Assembly (NCBI GenBank): GCA_934772445.1
Contig: CAKVMJ010000012.1
Coordinates: 1 to 40,757, forward strand
Length of the DNA: 40,757 bases
Reading direction: 5' to 3'
DNA from: an uncultured Clostridia bacterium
GTDB taxonomy: Bacteria > Bacillota > Clostridia > Christensenellales > UBA1242
This document shows, one piece after another, positions 16,524 to 26,683 of this stretch (position 1 is its first letter; each line of letters starts with the position of its first letter). Under the pieces are notes generated by a model. The model did not search any database, was not told the origin of the DNA, and saw only the letters and a list, made by a program, of their open reading frames with translations. Both the position numbers and the translations under genes were made by a program.

Positions 16524-18350
16524 TTATAAACTAACGATATATTGTGCTTCAAACTCAATCCCTTTAAATATAAATTTGATATATTTCTTGCCTATTGAAG
16601 AAGTGTCCACTGCAACTAATATCGAATCACTATTTATAAACTCAGTAAATTTTGTGCCATCTTCTAATTCAAAACATACACTATATCCCAAATATGGTTT
16701 TTCTCCCAATATCCAATTATATTTAGAACATTCTGCTGATTCCACTTTGGTTATATCTATAACATAATAGGTGATTTCAATTTCCTTATTGTTATATTTG
16801 ATTTTTGCAACTTTCTCGCCAGATGTGGTTACATCAACATTTTCAATAATATCATCAGAATCAACCCTGTAAGTTATATAATCACATTTAACAGAATCAT
16901 ACAAATATACTTTGTTGTTTTCAAGGCTATTATATTCATTAAGATAAATATTTCCATCACACTTGCCACTCACAACATTTTCATTTGGAAGAACGGTATA
17001 TGTTACTTCAATTGTTTTAAAATGATATCTTAAATATGCTGTAAATGTCCCATAAGAGTCAACATTTAGATGATTGTTGATATAACCACCCCAAATTGAT
17101 ATATTAATATATTCAATATAAAGGTTATTATTGCTTGGTTTTTGATTTGAAATATAATAATTTATTTTATAATTAGGTTCTTCAGTTAATTTTATTGTTC
17201 CTGTTTGTCCATTTGTATCAGTCCAACAAGCTATAATGCTTTTATTTCTAAAATTTGTATCACCACCATTTACATATAATAATTCGCTTTCATCTATTGA
17301 AAAATTATCAATATCACTATGAACAATATAATCCACATATTTGGAAGTACTATTTATACTAATTCTAAATTGTTGTTTTATAGAATTATAAGAATCTGAT
17401 TTATTTATCTTAAAATATTCATCAGTGGTATAGAACTCAAAAATGTATTCTTCAGTTAAATCAACAACTTCATCTTCAAAATTTTTATCTTTATAACTAA
17501 TCAATATTTTTGCACCATTGGCATTAAATTGTTCCCCATATTGATATTCGGTTTGTGGTTCTCCAAGCAAAGAAATGTTATCAACTTCTTTTTCTTTGAA
17601 ATTAGCATACAAAACTATATAATTGTTTGAATTTGTAACCATTTCATTGGTGAAAAAATCAGGTGCTTTTTGTGTTAAATTACTATCATAATACCAACCT
17701 ATAAACTGTTGTCCTAATAATTGTGGCTGATAAAGTTTAATACTTTCAAGGAATGTATCATAAACCTTTTCTAAATTTAAATCACTTTTATAATACACAG
17801 TCTTAATCTTAAGTTCTTCATTTTCTAGTTTCCACTTTGCATAAACAACAATAGAATTATTTTCATCTGGAGTAACCGACTTAGATAACATGTATTCATT
17901 TTGGAAAGTTCCATTGTCTAAATACCAACCATCAAAAATATAAAATTGTTTTGTTGGAGTAGGAAGTGTTATATCTTTACTATCAAGATAAATATTTTCA
18001 CACTCAGAACCACCATTACTTTCAAATAAAATATGTATTTTGTTTAGCCAGTGTGCATAAACAGTAATTGCCATATTTTTATTTAATGGATAATTCAACA
18101 CGGTGCTTGTTGTGAATGGCTTTTCCCATACACCATTATCTTCATACCAACCACCAAAGACACAATTTTCTTTTGTTGGGTCGTCTGGCATATCAAAACC
18201 TTTGCCAACAACATATTCTATGGACTTGCAACTCGTTCCACCATTGCTATCAAAGTTTATTGTTAAAGTAATGTTAGAGCCACAAGCACTAAATAAGCAA
18301 CAACTTATAGCCAACAAGAACATTATTGAAAACAACCTTAACTTTTTCAT
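16524..18350 (-). CDS. InlB B-repeat lipoprotein
   Basis: The 608-residue product starts at the ATG at 18350, preceded by AAAGGGAG; a longer frame from 18374 lacks a ribosome site. The signal MKKLRLFSIMFLLAISCCLFSAC makes Cys23 the lipidated residue. Three InlB B-repeat (Listeria-Bacteroides repeat) modules follow, each with F-x-S-N-G-G near the start, F-x-G-W-Y in the middle and Y-A-x-W/F at the end: about residues 28-102, 103-175 and a degenerate one at 178-252. The rest (from VDNISLLGEPQTEYQYGEQF) is beta-rich with Big_3-like modules. It is a surface-exposed protein, probably adhesive or structural; no enzyme motif is seen. Its own promoter is at 18377-18405. Confidence 0.85.
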   Translation of the reverse strand: MKKLRLFSIMFLLAISCCLFSACGSNITLTINFDSNGGTSCKSIEYVVGKGFDMPDDPTKENCVFGGWYEDNGVWEKPFTTSTVLNYPLNKNMAITVYAHWLNKIHILFESNGGSECENIYLDSKDITLPTPTKQFYIFDGWYLDNGTFQNEYMLSKSVTPDENNSIVVYAKWKLENEELKIKTVYYKSDLNLEKVYDTFLESIKLYQPQLLGQQFIGWYYDSNLTQKAPDFFTNEMVTNSNNYIVLYANFKEKEVDNISLLGEPQTEYQYGEQFNANGAKILISYKDKNFEDEVVDLTEEYIFEFYTTDEYFKINKSDSYNSIKQQFRISINSTSKYVDYIVHSDIDNFSIDESELLYVNGGDTNFRNKSIIACWTDTNGQTGTIKLTEEPNYKINYYISNQKPSNNNLYIEYINISIWGGYINNHLNVDSYGTFTAYLRYHFKTIEVTYTVLPNENVVSGKCDGNIYLNEYNSLENNKVYLYDSVKCDYITYRVDSDDIIENVDVTTSGEKVAKIKYNNKEIEITYYVIDITKVESAECSKYNWILGEKPYLGYSVCFELEDGTKFTEFINSDSILVAVDTSSIGKKYIKFIFKGIEFEAQYIVSL

Positions 18351-18376
18351 TTTATTTTCTCCCTTTTGATGCAAAT

Positions 18377-18405
18377 ATTATAGCATTGTATTTCATATTT
18401 TGCAA
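18377..18405 (-). promoter_or_regulatory. Promoter of the InlB-repeat lipoprotein gene
   Basis: TTGCAA (18405-18400), 17-base spacer, TATAAT (18382-18377) with an upstream TGC (extended -10). The leader is about 20 bases. Confidence 0.7.
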
Positions 18406-18449
18406 CAATATCGGTTGTGAACAATATTGAGAGGCTCTGAAATTAAAAA

Positions 18450-18604
18450 TCAAGACTTTGGGAGATATTTTTTCACCAACATCTGTATATAATCTGAGAA
18501 AACTTCGGACTTTTTTGTTTCAACTTTCTTTATTCCCACAACTGCCCTAAAATTATTCCTATTTCTCTTCTGTCCCAAATTATCTGGGAGTCTAATACAA
18601 AAAA
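18450..18604 (-). other. Open reading remnant, possible dead mobile-element or repeat piece
   Basis: The minus strand is open for about 60 codons to a TGA at 18450-18452, reading ...LPDNLGQKRNRNNFRAVVGI, KKVETKKSEVF and SDYIQMLVKKYLPKS at the end. It has no start codon or ribosome site and its upstream end runs into the long hairpin at 18598-18656. The basic C-terminal tail next to a long inverted repeat is what a decayed insertion element end might look like, but I cannot name a family. Confidence 0.3.
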
Positions 18605-18656
18605 TAGTGGCATAAGTGAAGTGAACCCCATGGAGTCCACTTCACTAAAACCACTT
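18598..18656 (-). terminator. Long two-part hairpin terminator
   Basis: On the minus strand AGTGG and CCACT form an outer stem; inside, across a 4/4 internal loop, AGTGAAGTGGACTCC pairs with GGGGTTCACTTCACT using G-U pairs that are possible only in the minus-strand RNA. ATTTTTT follows. It ends the protease/CBS operon. The stem is much longer than other terminators here. Confidence 0.7.
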
Positions 18657-18658
18657 TT

Positions 18659-19381
18659 TTAAGCATAGTTATCTAATATTTTATTGATATCCATTATATC
18701 ACCAACAGAAACTATTCCAATTGGATGTTCTAGTAAACTACCTGTTTTAGTTATAACAATAAGTAATAACTTTCTATTTTCCTCAAATAGAGATAAAACT
18801 CTATCAAGTGTTATACTTTGTTCGGCAATTGTATAATAGTTATCTTCCATTAAGATTTTTAAAACATCTTCAATATTGGTTTCAGATATATATTTTTCTA
18901 AATCTTTCTTTTCATATATCATCTTACCCAAAATCTTTGTAATTTTATTTGCGTGAGCCACACCAATAAGCATATCATCTTTATAAATTGGAATACTGCT
19001 AATTCCTGTTTTAAACATAAATTCCATAACTTCTTTTAGTTTAACTTCAGCAGTTAAACTTTTAAAATTCTTATTGCAAATGGTGTTTATTGCCAAAGGT
19101 GGAGTGCAGATTAAGTTAGCAATTTTTTCATAATCCTCAACCACTTCTAAATGTGGCTCAGCTATTATAAATTCATCATTTGAACTATGTACAATTGCGT
19201 TTCTAAGCCTTCCATAATCTATTAATTGGTCCTCATATTTTTTCACAAGTCCATTTGTTCTTGCTGCTCTTCTAACCGCTTCTGTATAGCTTATGCTTCT
19301 TCGCATATCCCCTTGTATTCTCAAGGCATTATCTATCATATTATAGCATTTTATAAATCTTTTAGCATTAGTTTCTGCCAT
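18659..19381 (-). CDS. HEPN-like domain plus CBS-pair protein
   Basis: The 240-residue soluble protein has an all-helical N-terminal part (1-92) containing RNAIVH (Arg60-x4-His65), the R-x4-6-H motif of HEPN domains, which are often RNases but also occur as inactive dimer modules. Residues 95-235 form two CBS motifs (IPIYKDDMLIGVAHANKITK at about 134-153 and LLLIVITKTGSLLEHPIGIV at about 205-224), a pair that normally binds an adenine nucleotide. A nucleotide-sensing HEPN protein is inferred. Its start overlaps the end of the protease gene by 14 bases with AAAGGAGAT inside that gene, so the two are translationally coupled. Confidence 0.75.
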   Translation of the reverse strand: MAETNAKRFIKCYNMIDNALRIQGDMRRSISYTEAVRRAARTNGLVKKYEDQLIDYGRLRNAIVHSSNDEFIIAEPHLEVVEDYEKIANLICTPPLAINTICNKNFKSLTAEVKLKEVMEFMFKTGISSIPIYKDDMLIGVAHANKITKILGKMIYEKKDLEKYISETNIEDVLKILMEDNYYTIAEQSITLDRVLSLFEENRKLLLIVITKTGSLLEHPIGIVSVGDIMDINKILDNYA

Positions 19382-22300
19382 TTCTATCTCCTTTGTTTAA
19401 CTCTGCTATTCTCTTTTTCTTTTTAGCCACTGCTTTAACTCTTATAAATATTAACTCAAATATAAAGAATGATATTACAAATACAAATATAACCACCACA
19501 AAAGTTCTATTCACAGATGTTAATGTTAAAATTCCATCTTCACATTCTATAATATAATTTGAATTTAATGCACGCATAGAAATTATAAATTTATTACTAT
19601 CGTTTTCGTAAGATTTTAAAGTGTATTCCACTTGTAGTTTATCGCCCTCAAATAATGTTCCTTCCACAACACTAAATGAATATTCTGGTGCTACATCTTT
19701 AACTGAAGATATATCATCAGCCTTAATTTTTATTCTTGCTTTATCAATTGTGAATTTAATAGATTTATCTTCATCATTAATATAATAATTAGTACTACTC
19801 AATCCTGTAATTGTGGCTTCTAATTCGGCTGAAGTGGCATTTGCATAATATCCAGTGAATGTTGCAAAACATTCTTCACCTTCCACAATTCCTTCTAGAA
19901 TACAACTTGGAACTTGTGGTTTTCCATTATATGTTAGAATTGTACTACCCCATTTAACCTTCAATTTTTTTGCATTGATATTAATTGAAGAAGGAATTTT
20001 TACTGTTATTTCATAATTTGATAAATTAGTTTCATCATTCAAAGTTAGAGCAGATTTAATACCCTCACTCAAAACTAGATTACCATTAATTGATATAAGT
20101 TTATTTAATCCAACATTTTTATCAGATGATTTAATTAATAGCATATCTTGGTTTAATTCAATATTATCCTGTTCTGCAACACCCGTGATTGAATAACCTG
20201 TGATTGATAAGATTTCATTTCCATCGTATTCTTTACTAACAATATTTAATTGAATACTCAATGCTTTTGGTTTAACAACTAAAGTTATTTCTAATTGATC
20301 GTTTTCAAGCCCAACATTACCACCGCTTTCTTGTACAGTTTTTAGATGATAAACACCAACATTTTTAATTGTTTTACCATCAATTTCTTCAAGGCTTAAA
20401 TAATATGTTGTGCCATTATATTCAAAACTTGCTTTTAACAAATCTTGCAAATTTAAACCATTATAATCAACTGAAATTTCGTTATCAACCTCTGTTACTT
20501 TATTTGAATCAAATATCCATTCAATCTTATCTGCTTGAACTTTCTTTTGTTTGATTTCAAATTCAATATTGCTTACATCAAGCAAATAATTATCACTTTG
20601 CAAACCAGTTAATGTAAGAGTTAATTCATCATTATCTCCATAGAATTTTAATGTGTTTTCACTTATCTTATAAACACCAACATTTAATGAACTTGCCACT
20701 AATTTTTTAGGAACATTTAATAGATAAACATTATCTGAATCAACTACCCCATTTAATGAATTGTAATCTACTGCTATAAAGTTCGTTCCATCAAATTCTT
20801 TTTCAAATCTAATTTGATTATTTTGAAATTTTAAAGTTACGATTGCTTTTTGAATTGGTAGATTTAATTTTTCCGCATTTGTATCTAATTTATAATTAGA
20901 ATTAGCACTATTTATGCTAAGAATAATCACATAATCTTTTGCGTTTTTAAAATCTGAACTATCTTCAACTTCATAATTTAATAATATTTTTTCGTTTGAA
21001 ACACCAATAAAATATGGATTGATTTTATCTAATTGAATTGTACCATCATAAGTAAACTCTTGTTGTTCAAGAACTATATCTGCATTTCTAATGGTTTTCT
21101 GTAAAATTTCAACGCTAAATTCTGAAATTATCAAGTTATAATTTTTTGTATAATCAAAACTTGAACTTCTTGAAATCAATTCCAAATTCAATGTGTTAAT
21201 TTTCTTTTCGAAATTGCCATATTGATAAATTCCAGCATTAATATCACTAATTGTGGCATTTGTAGGTTTTGATTTTAATTCAACTTGGCTAGTATAAATT
21301 GTATCAGAAATACCATCGGCTTTAAATCCTCTAAACGCAATATCAATTGTATTTAAGCCATTATATTCACGATTAGTAGCTTGGAAGTTTGCATAGATAT
21401 CTTTTGCTTCAACTTTTCCATTCAATCTATATGTTTCATTTGGAATTATATAATTGCTTGCTTTCTCGCCTGTAATTTTAAATACAACGATAAGTTCGTT
21501 ATCATCAACCACATTTGTATTTCTATAAATAGCAGATTGAACAGTAATATCAACTTTGCCTAAATCGCTTTCAATCAAACCTAAAACACTATAATGAACA
21601 TCTTTTTGAATTGAACTTAAATTACCAACGAAAGTGTTAGTTGAATCATAAGTTTTATTTATTTCAACACCATCAACTTTCGAGATTTCCAAAGTTTTTG
21701 CCGTAATTGTAAAATATACAACTTCAGAAACGAGTTTTAATTCATAATTTGCTGCTTTAAATGAACCATTATCAATTAATGTTAAACTTCCAATCTTAAT
21801 CGCATAATTGCCAACATTTTCGCCTTCTTCTCTTATAAGTTCATTCTCGGCAAGAGGAGTTTCACCATTTAAAGCCCCCTTCAAATCGTAGGTTAAAACG
21901 GGGTTTGTTTCGCCATAAATCTTACCTTGATTAGATTTAGGAGTAACCCAAATAGTTGCCTTTAAAACATCAAATTCAAGCGTAATAACATCATTTGGAA
22001 GCCTATAATTATCCTTATCATCACCTAAAAGGCTACTAACTCTAATTCCATACGCTCCTTGATTTATAACCTTTATTTTATTATCTAATAAAGAAGCTTC
22101 TGCTTTTCCTTCAATATTTTCAAATTCTAAATAAACATCATCTGATGAAAATTTATTTGTAATTTTATAAGTGATTTCTTTTTCAAAGCCATCAAATGAT
22201 AAATCATTAAATCCTGCGAATTGTACTGAAACTATCAACGCTTTAACTTCAAAATATTTTATTTCATTGGATAAAACTGCGTTATAATTTTTGTTATTTG

Positions 22301-25300
22301 ATTTTAATGTACCTAATACAATTTCATAACTACCAACATTTTTGCTAGGATTTTTTATAGATAATCCGCCATCAAACGCAACTTCATCACTTCCAATAAT
22401 TACAGAACTATTATAAGTATATTCTATTCTTGGATAAGATGTTGTTCCATCATAATTTTTATAAGAATTATCATTTGGAGTTATGGTTATATCTCTAGGT
22501 TTTACTGTTACAGAAAGATTAACTTTAAGAGTGTTATAATTCACGGTATCTGAAGGAGTAAACACTGCACTAAATTGTTTATTTTCTCCAGCATCACCAA
22601 CTGACAAATTTTCATCTTCCCAAACAAATCCAAGCGTACTATCTAAGTTTACATTTTTCAATGTGTCGCCATAAATTGCGTATAAATCAGTTGGTTTTGA
22701 AATTGTTGGGTTAATTTTCTCTATTTTCCAACTAAATTCCAAATTGCCAGTTAAATTATAATTAGAATTATTAATACCTTCAATCTTTACAATATAATCC
22801 CCTGCATTAATTGCCTTTAGAGTTGAATCACTAGAATATTGCAATTCCACTTCATCTGAAGAACCAATAATGCTAGGCTTAACACCTTGCTCATTTCCGT
22901 TATAGCTATAAGGTTTTTCATATAGTGTGTTATCTAATGTAAGCAAATTCAAAGAAATATCTTTTTTATTTATTCTTAATTTTGTTGAAAGAAGATTTAA
23001 TGTGTAATTCTTAGGTTTTGCAACAGTTACTGAAGAACTACTTTGATATAGTTTTAATGTTCCTATATTATATTCATACTCTCCAAAATCTTCACCTTCA
23101 ACTCTTGCAAGTTTTCCAACAAACCTTGCTTGTTCGTTATTTTTTAAGCCTTCAACAATTAAATCTGAATTTATGTTTATTTCTGGGTCTAATTCACCAA
23201 ATATTTTATCTAAATAATAAACATTTTCTTCCAAACTTGAATTTTTAATACTAATATTTACTGAAGCTGGATTAATTGTAAGGCTATAATTTTCGTTATT
23301 TTCAAACTTCAAAGCATAGTTTGATGCAATGAAATTATTTTTATCTGCAAGAGTTATAGTACCTTGATTTAAAATATATGTACCAGCATCTTCATTTTCA
23401 TTTCTGCCTAATATACCAATAATACTAGGTCCTTCACCATCAACTTCATTCTTATAGCTATAATTATCCATTATTGGATTATCATCACCATAAGTTTTAA
23501 AATAGTTTTGATTTGGAGAAACAATCAAATCTCGTTTACTTATTTGTACTGAAATTGTTGCTTCTGCTGTTGCTATATGGTCGTTACCTAAATATAAATA
23601 ATATTCACATCTATATTCGCCTGAATCTAAAACATTTTTTACATCAATTGAACCACTACTTGTTGCAGTTGTAATTTCTGCATCATCTTTATACCACTTA
23701 TAAACAACTTTATCATAATCTGTACCTAAAACATAAGTGTTTTCAACTTCTCTAACGCTTATAGTTGTGGAATTCCCATCATAAGTTTTAGAAATATTAT
23801 CTCCTAGAGAAATAGATAGATTATGTACCACAGGCATTTCCCAAACTGCATTTAATGTAATATCGCCAATTGCTTCAGTGGTAGAAACTGCATAAGTGGA
23901 AACATTTTTATTATTCCAGCCTTTAAATAAAGTTGTACCTTGGTCTTGCAATGGAAGAATATAAACATTTTTCCAACCATCATAAAATTTCGTTGGATTA
24001 TTATTTTCAATGCCTTCTATATTTCCATAATTTATAGAATAAACAGGTTTTGATGTTCCTGTTAGCACTTTAAAATGTTTAGTTAAAATATCATCTGCTA
24101 AGTTTACTTCAATTAAATACGAACCATTCGCAAAGTTTTTCTCCAATTCGATATAAACATTTTGCATATTGATATTTTTATCTTTATCTAAGAATGTTGT
24201 GTTAATTGAATTGTTTTTAATCTTGTAACTGGAGGTTATTAAAGTTTTTGAAAGTTCGCCAAGTTTATATAATTTAATATCAAATTCTGGTTCAGTTGTT
24301 TCAGAATTTAAACCAACTGGAATATATAAGCTTGAGCCTCTTGATGTGTTTAGATAATCAACATAATTTGATGTTACGCCATCATTTAATGAATTTGAAA
24401 TAATATTGTTTGTTGGTTTTTCAGAAACTGCTAATTTAGCATCAACTATCCAATCATAAGTTTGGTTATTATGAGTTGTTGTTAAAGTAAAGTTTCCACT
24501 TGCTGATGAATTATAAACGGTCATTTTATGCAGTTTAGTAACTGTTGATTTATTTTGCAGAGCGCCTTTAAAATGGTATTTAGCATCATTCTCATCACTC
24601 TCTAGAGTTAATTGCAATAATATTCTTTTTGAATCCGCACTTATTAATATAGGATTTTCAAGTTTAAGTTCTTCTTCAAACGATGGTTTAAAAGTGTAAC
24701 CTTGTTTTTCAAACTTATATTTTTGAACAATAGTTGTAAGTCCAGAATTATAAAGGCTATCGGATACAGATGTTGTATTTATAAATTTATATGAAACTGT
24801 AACAGAATTTTCGTAATCTCTCAGAGGAACAAATAATGAATTAATATATTTGCCATTATCATTACTTACATCAATAGAAATATTCTCAACGATTTTATCA
24901 TAACCTGTGGAAGATTCACCTAAAGCTGAATATATAGGAAAATCGGTATCGTTTTTAATGATATGTTTTGATGTACCTAATTCAATTTCGTTTGCAATAA
25001 ATCCGCTTAATCCAGATTCAATAAAATAATCCTCATAAGAAATATAGAAATAGCCTTCATCTCCCCAAGAACTTCCCCAAGAATTTAAAACGATATATGC
25101 ACCATCATTTGAAGGTTTTGTTTTGAAATTGTTTTTAGAATAATTATCATCCCAACCCACAATTGTTACTGCGTGGTTAATATTCACACCTAAGCTACCA
25201 TTATAGAAATAAGCATTATTTGTAGATGAATAGAAATTTGAAGCATTTAAAGAATGAGAAGAGGTTTGGTCAACATAAAATTGAGAATATAACGCACCAT

Positions 25301-26051
25301 TATTTTTTATATGGTTCTTTATTGCTTTTCTATATGCAAGCATTGTTGATGAATTATTGGAATCAGTTTTAAAATCATAGCTAATTGTTGGGAAATCTAC
25401 TCCAGCATTTGAAGCATCAACAGTTTGAGATGTATTTAAAATTCCAGACTTTAAATCAGATAAATTTGAATATTGACAATCAGCAACTAGCGTTCCGTAA
25501 GCGCCCGACTTTACATTATTACTAGAATCAAATACTGGATATGGCATTTCTTCTTCAAGTGCTGGACTAGTTTCTTTTAGATAATCTGCCGACATCGAGA
25601 AATTACCACCATTCAAGCTAATGGTTGTTGCACCATAAGACAACTGGTAATAATATGGAAAATGAATTTCACTAAAATTATAATATTCTCCATAGTTTTT
25701 AGCAATTGTGGTTTCCAAAGCAGACATTGTGGTAAAACTATAGCAAATTCCATAGCCCGCTTGGTTTTTAACTTCAATATTTATGTAATCTTTAAGATTG
25801 TATGATGATGGTAGAGTTTCTTCATTAATGCTTATTGCATTATCATAGAACTCCTCCGTTATCGGAACATAATTTCTTGGAGTTGCACCATAGTTTATAT
25901 CCGCTTCTTTTTCTGAGTTGTTTTCATCTGCAACAGAAATTGGATTAGGTTCAAAAGCTAAAGATGTTTTTCCAAGTTGCGTAAAAATTATGCCACCTAT
26001 AAATAGCATTAAACATACTATAACACTAAATAATATTTTCCTATTTTTCAC
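19368..26051 (-). CDS. Giant cell-surface papain-family (C1) protease with MBG-domain stalk
   Basis: The 2227-residue product uses a GTG start. Residues 1-32 are a signal peptide. The protease domain (about 85-350) holds NQAGYGICYSF (oxyanion Gln97, catalytic Cys103), NHAVTIVGWDD (His293) and VLNSWGSSWGDEGYF (Asn323), so all catalytic residues are present. A beta-rich region with an InlB-like module (about 680-755) follows, then about 13 MBG/YDG-type modules marked by recurring KTYG/DG, KIYGETNP, KEYDGN or LTYNGKP openings. A membrane segment (2184-2204) and a basic tail (KAVAKKKKR) anchor it in the membrane with the protease far outside. It probably cleaves host or environmental peptides. 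It is the first gene of an operon with the HEPN/CBS gene. Codon use looks like the neighbours. Confidence 0.88.
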   Translation of the reverse strand: MKNRKILFSVIVCLMLFIGGIIFTQLGKTSLAFEPNPISVADENNSEKEADINYGATPRNYVPITEEFYDNAISINEETLPSSYNLKDYINIEVKNQAGYGICYSFTTMSALETTIAKNYGEYYNFSEIHFPYYYQLSYGATTISLNGGNFSMSADYLKETSPALEEEMPYPVFDSSNNVKSGAYGTLVADCQYSNLSDLKSGILNTSQTVDASNAGVDFPTISYDFKTDSNNSSTMLAYRKAIKNHIKNNGALYSQFYVDQTSSHSLNASNFYSSTNNAYFYNGSLGVNINHAVTIVGWDDNYSKNNFKTKPSNDGAYIVLNSWGSSWGDEGYFYISYEDYFIESGLSGFIANEIELGTSKHIIKNDTDFPIYSALGESSTGYDKIVENISIDVSNDNGKYINSLFVPLRDYENSVTVSYKFINTTSVSDSLYNSGLTTIVQKYKFEKQGYTFKPSFEEELKLENPILISADSKRILLQLTLESDENDAKYHFKGALQNKSTVTKLHKMTVYNSSASGNFTLTTTHNNQTYDWIVDAKLAVSEKPTNNIISNSLNDGVTSNYVDYLNTSRGSSLYIPVGLNSETTEPEFDIKLYKLGELSKTLITSSYKIKNNSINTTFLDKDKNINMQNVYIELEKNFANGSYLIEVNLADDILTKHFKVLTGTSKPVYSINYGNIEGIENNNPTKFYDGWKNVYILPLQDQGTTLFKGWNNKNVSTYAVSTTEAIGDITLNAVWEMPVVHNLSISLGDNISKTYDGNSTTISVREVENTYVLGTDYDKVVYKWYKDDAEITTATSSGSIDVKNVLDSGEYRCEYYLYLGNDHIATAEATISVQISKRDLIVSPNQNYFKTYGDDNPIMDNYSYKNEVDGEGPSIIGILGRNENEDAGTYILNQGTITLADKNNFIASNYALKFENNENYSLTINPASVNISIKNSSLEENVYYLDKIFGELDPEININSDLIVEGLKNNEQARFVGKLARVEGEDFGEYEYNIGTLKLYQSSSSVTVAKPKNYTLNLLSTKLRINKKDISLNLLTLDNTLYEKPYSYNGNEQGVKPSIIGSSDEVELQYSSDSTLKAINAGDYIVKIEGINNSNYNLTGNLEFSWKIEKINPTISKPTDLYAIYGDTLKNVNLDSTLGFVWEDENLSVGDAGENKQFSAVFTPSDTVNYNTLKVNLSVTVKPRDITITPNDNSYKNYDGTTSYPRIEYTYNSSVIIGSDEVAFDGGLSIKNPSKNVGSYEIVLGTLKSNNKNYNAVLSNEIKYFEVKALIVSVQFAGFNDLSFDGFEKEITYKITNKFSSDDVYLEFENIEGKAEASLLDNKIKVINQGAYGIRVSSLLGDDKDNYRLPNDVITLEFDVLKATIWVTPKSNQGKIYGETNPVLTYDLKGALNGETPLAENELIREEGENVGNYAIKIGSLTLIDNGSFKAANYELKLVSEVVYFTITAKTLEISKVDGVEINKTYDSTNTFVGNLSSIQKDVHYSVLGLIESDLGKVDITVQSAIYRNTNVVDDNELIVVFKITGEKASNYIIPNETYRLNGKVEAKDIYANFQATNREYNGLNTIDIAFRGFKADGISDTIYTSQVELKSKPTNATISDINAGIYQYGNFEKKINTLNLELISRSSSFDYTKNYNLIISEFSVEILQKTIRNADIVLEQQEFTYDGTIQLDKINPYFIGVSNEKILLNYEVEDSSDFKNAKDYVIILSINSANSNYKLDTNAEKLNLPIQKAIVTLKFQNNQIRFEKEFDGTNFIAVDYNSLNGVVDSDNVYLLNVPKKLVASSLNVGVYKISENTLKFYGDNDELTLTLTGLQSDNYLLDVSNIEFEIKQKKVQADKIEWIFDSNKVTEVDNEISVDYNGLNLQDLLKASFEYNGTTYYLSLEEIDGKTIKNVGVYHLKTVQESGGNVGLENDQLEITLVVKPKALSIQLNIVSKEYDGNEILSITGYSITGVAEQDNIELNQDMLLIKSSDKNVGLNKLISINGNLVLSEGIKSALTLNDETNLSNYEITVKIPSSININAKKLKVKWGSTILTYNGKPQVPSCILEGIVEGEECFATFTGYYANATSAELEATITGLSSTNYYINDEDKSIKFTIDKARIKIKADDISSVKDVAPEYSFSVVEGTLFEGDKLQVEYTLKSYENDSNKFIISMRALNSNYIIECEDGILTLTSVNRTFVVVIFVFVISFFIFELIFIRVKAVAKKKKRIAELNKGDRNGRN

Positions 26052-26106
26052 TTCTCTAATTCCTATCTATTTTTCAAATATATTTTATGTATTTTAATAT
26101 ATACTT

Positions 26107-26134
26107 ATTATAACAATATATAAGAAAATTTCAA
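26107..26134 (-). promoter_or_regulatory. Promoter of the protease operon
   Basis: TTGAAA (26134-26129), 16-base spacer, TATAAT (26112-26107) preceded by TG-T (extended -10). The leader is about 48 bases. Between here and 26371 only AT-rich DNA with a weak A-T hairpin is seen. Confidence 0.65.
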
Positions 26135-26371
26135 AACAAAAAGGTTTTTAGTTTGTTGGTTTTTTAAAATAATTTTATTGATAAAATTTTTAACTTTAAC
26201 GCTAATAACCTTTGTAAATATATCTTAGTTTTTTCTAGAAAGAGTTAAAACAACAAGTATAGATAAAATATAAAATTTTAGCATTGTTTTTAAGATAATC
26301 TTAAACCTTGTCGAAATTATTAAGATTTATGGGCATTTTTTAAAATAAAGTTGGTTTTAATATTAAAAAAC

Positions 26372-26400
26372 TTGATTTTGAATAACTTGTATGCTATAAT
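26372..26400 (+). promoter_or_regulatory. SRP RNA promoter
   Basis: TTGATT (26372-26377), 17-base spacer, TATAAT (26395-26400) with TGC before it. The predicted start coincides with the first bases of the SRP RNA. Confidence 0.8.
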
Positions 26401-26407
26401 ACCATAT

Positions 26408-26676
26408 ATCGTGCTAGATGGGGAGCTAGTTGTGCCCTGTAACCCGAAACCAACTATAGCGGGGTTGAATACTAATCGAGGCGTGATAGTTTAATAATTT
26501 AATTATTATTAATTGGTGTTGATTTTAAGGTCTTATGCAATACTTTGCTATGAACCATGTCAGGTCTGGAAGGAAGCAGCATTAAGTAGATTTAAGTATG
26601 TGCCATAAGGAAGCTTTAGATGAGTCAGTTATTAATGGTTGGTTATTGTAACGGCGTCGGAATTAGTTGCACGATT
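26408..26676 (+). ncRNA. ffs: Signal recognition particle RNA, long Firmicutes form with Alu domain
   Basis: About 269 bases, like the 271-base scRNA of Bacillus subtilis. The ends pair (ATCGTGC at 26408-26414 with GCACGAT at 26669-26675). The Alu domain is visible as GGGGAGCTAGTTGTGCCCTG, then GTAACCCGAAACC and GCGGGGTTGAAT. The S domain holds CATGTCAGGTCTGGAAGGAA with GCAGCATTAAGT, the Ffh-binding loop with its GGAA tetraloop. It forms the RNA core of the particle that brings ribosomes making membrane and secreted proteins to the translocon. An eight-T run directly after the closing stem ends transcription. Confidence 0.97.
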
Positions 26677-26683
26677 TTTTTTT

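Noticed and set aside
22000..24000. MBG module repeats as a DNA-level tandem array
   Set aside because: Modules are similar only as proteins (KTYGD, KIYGETNP, KEYDGN openings); the nucleotide sequences have diverged.
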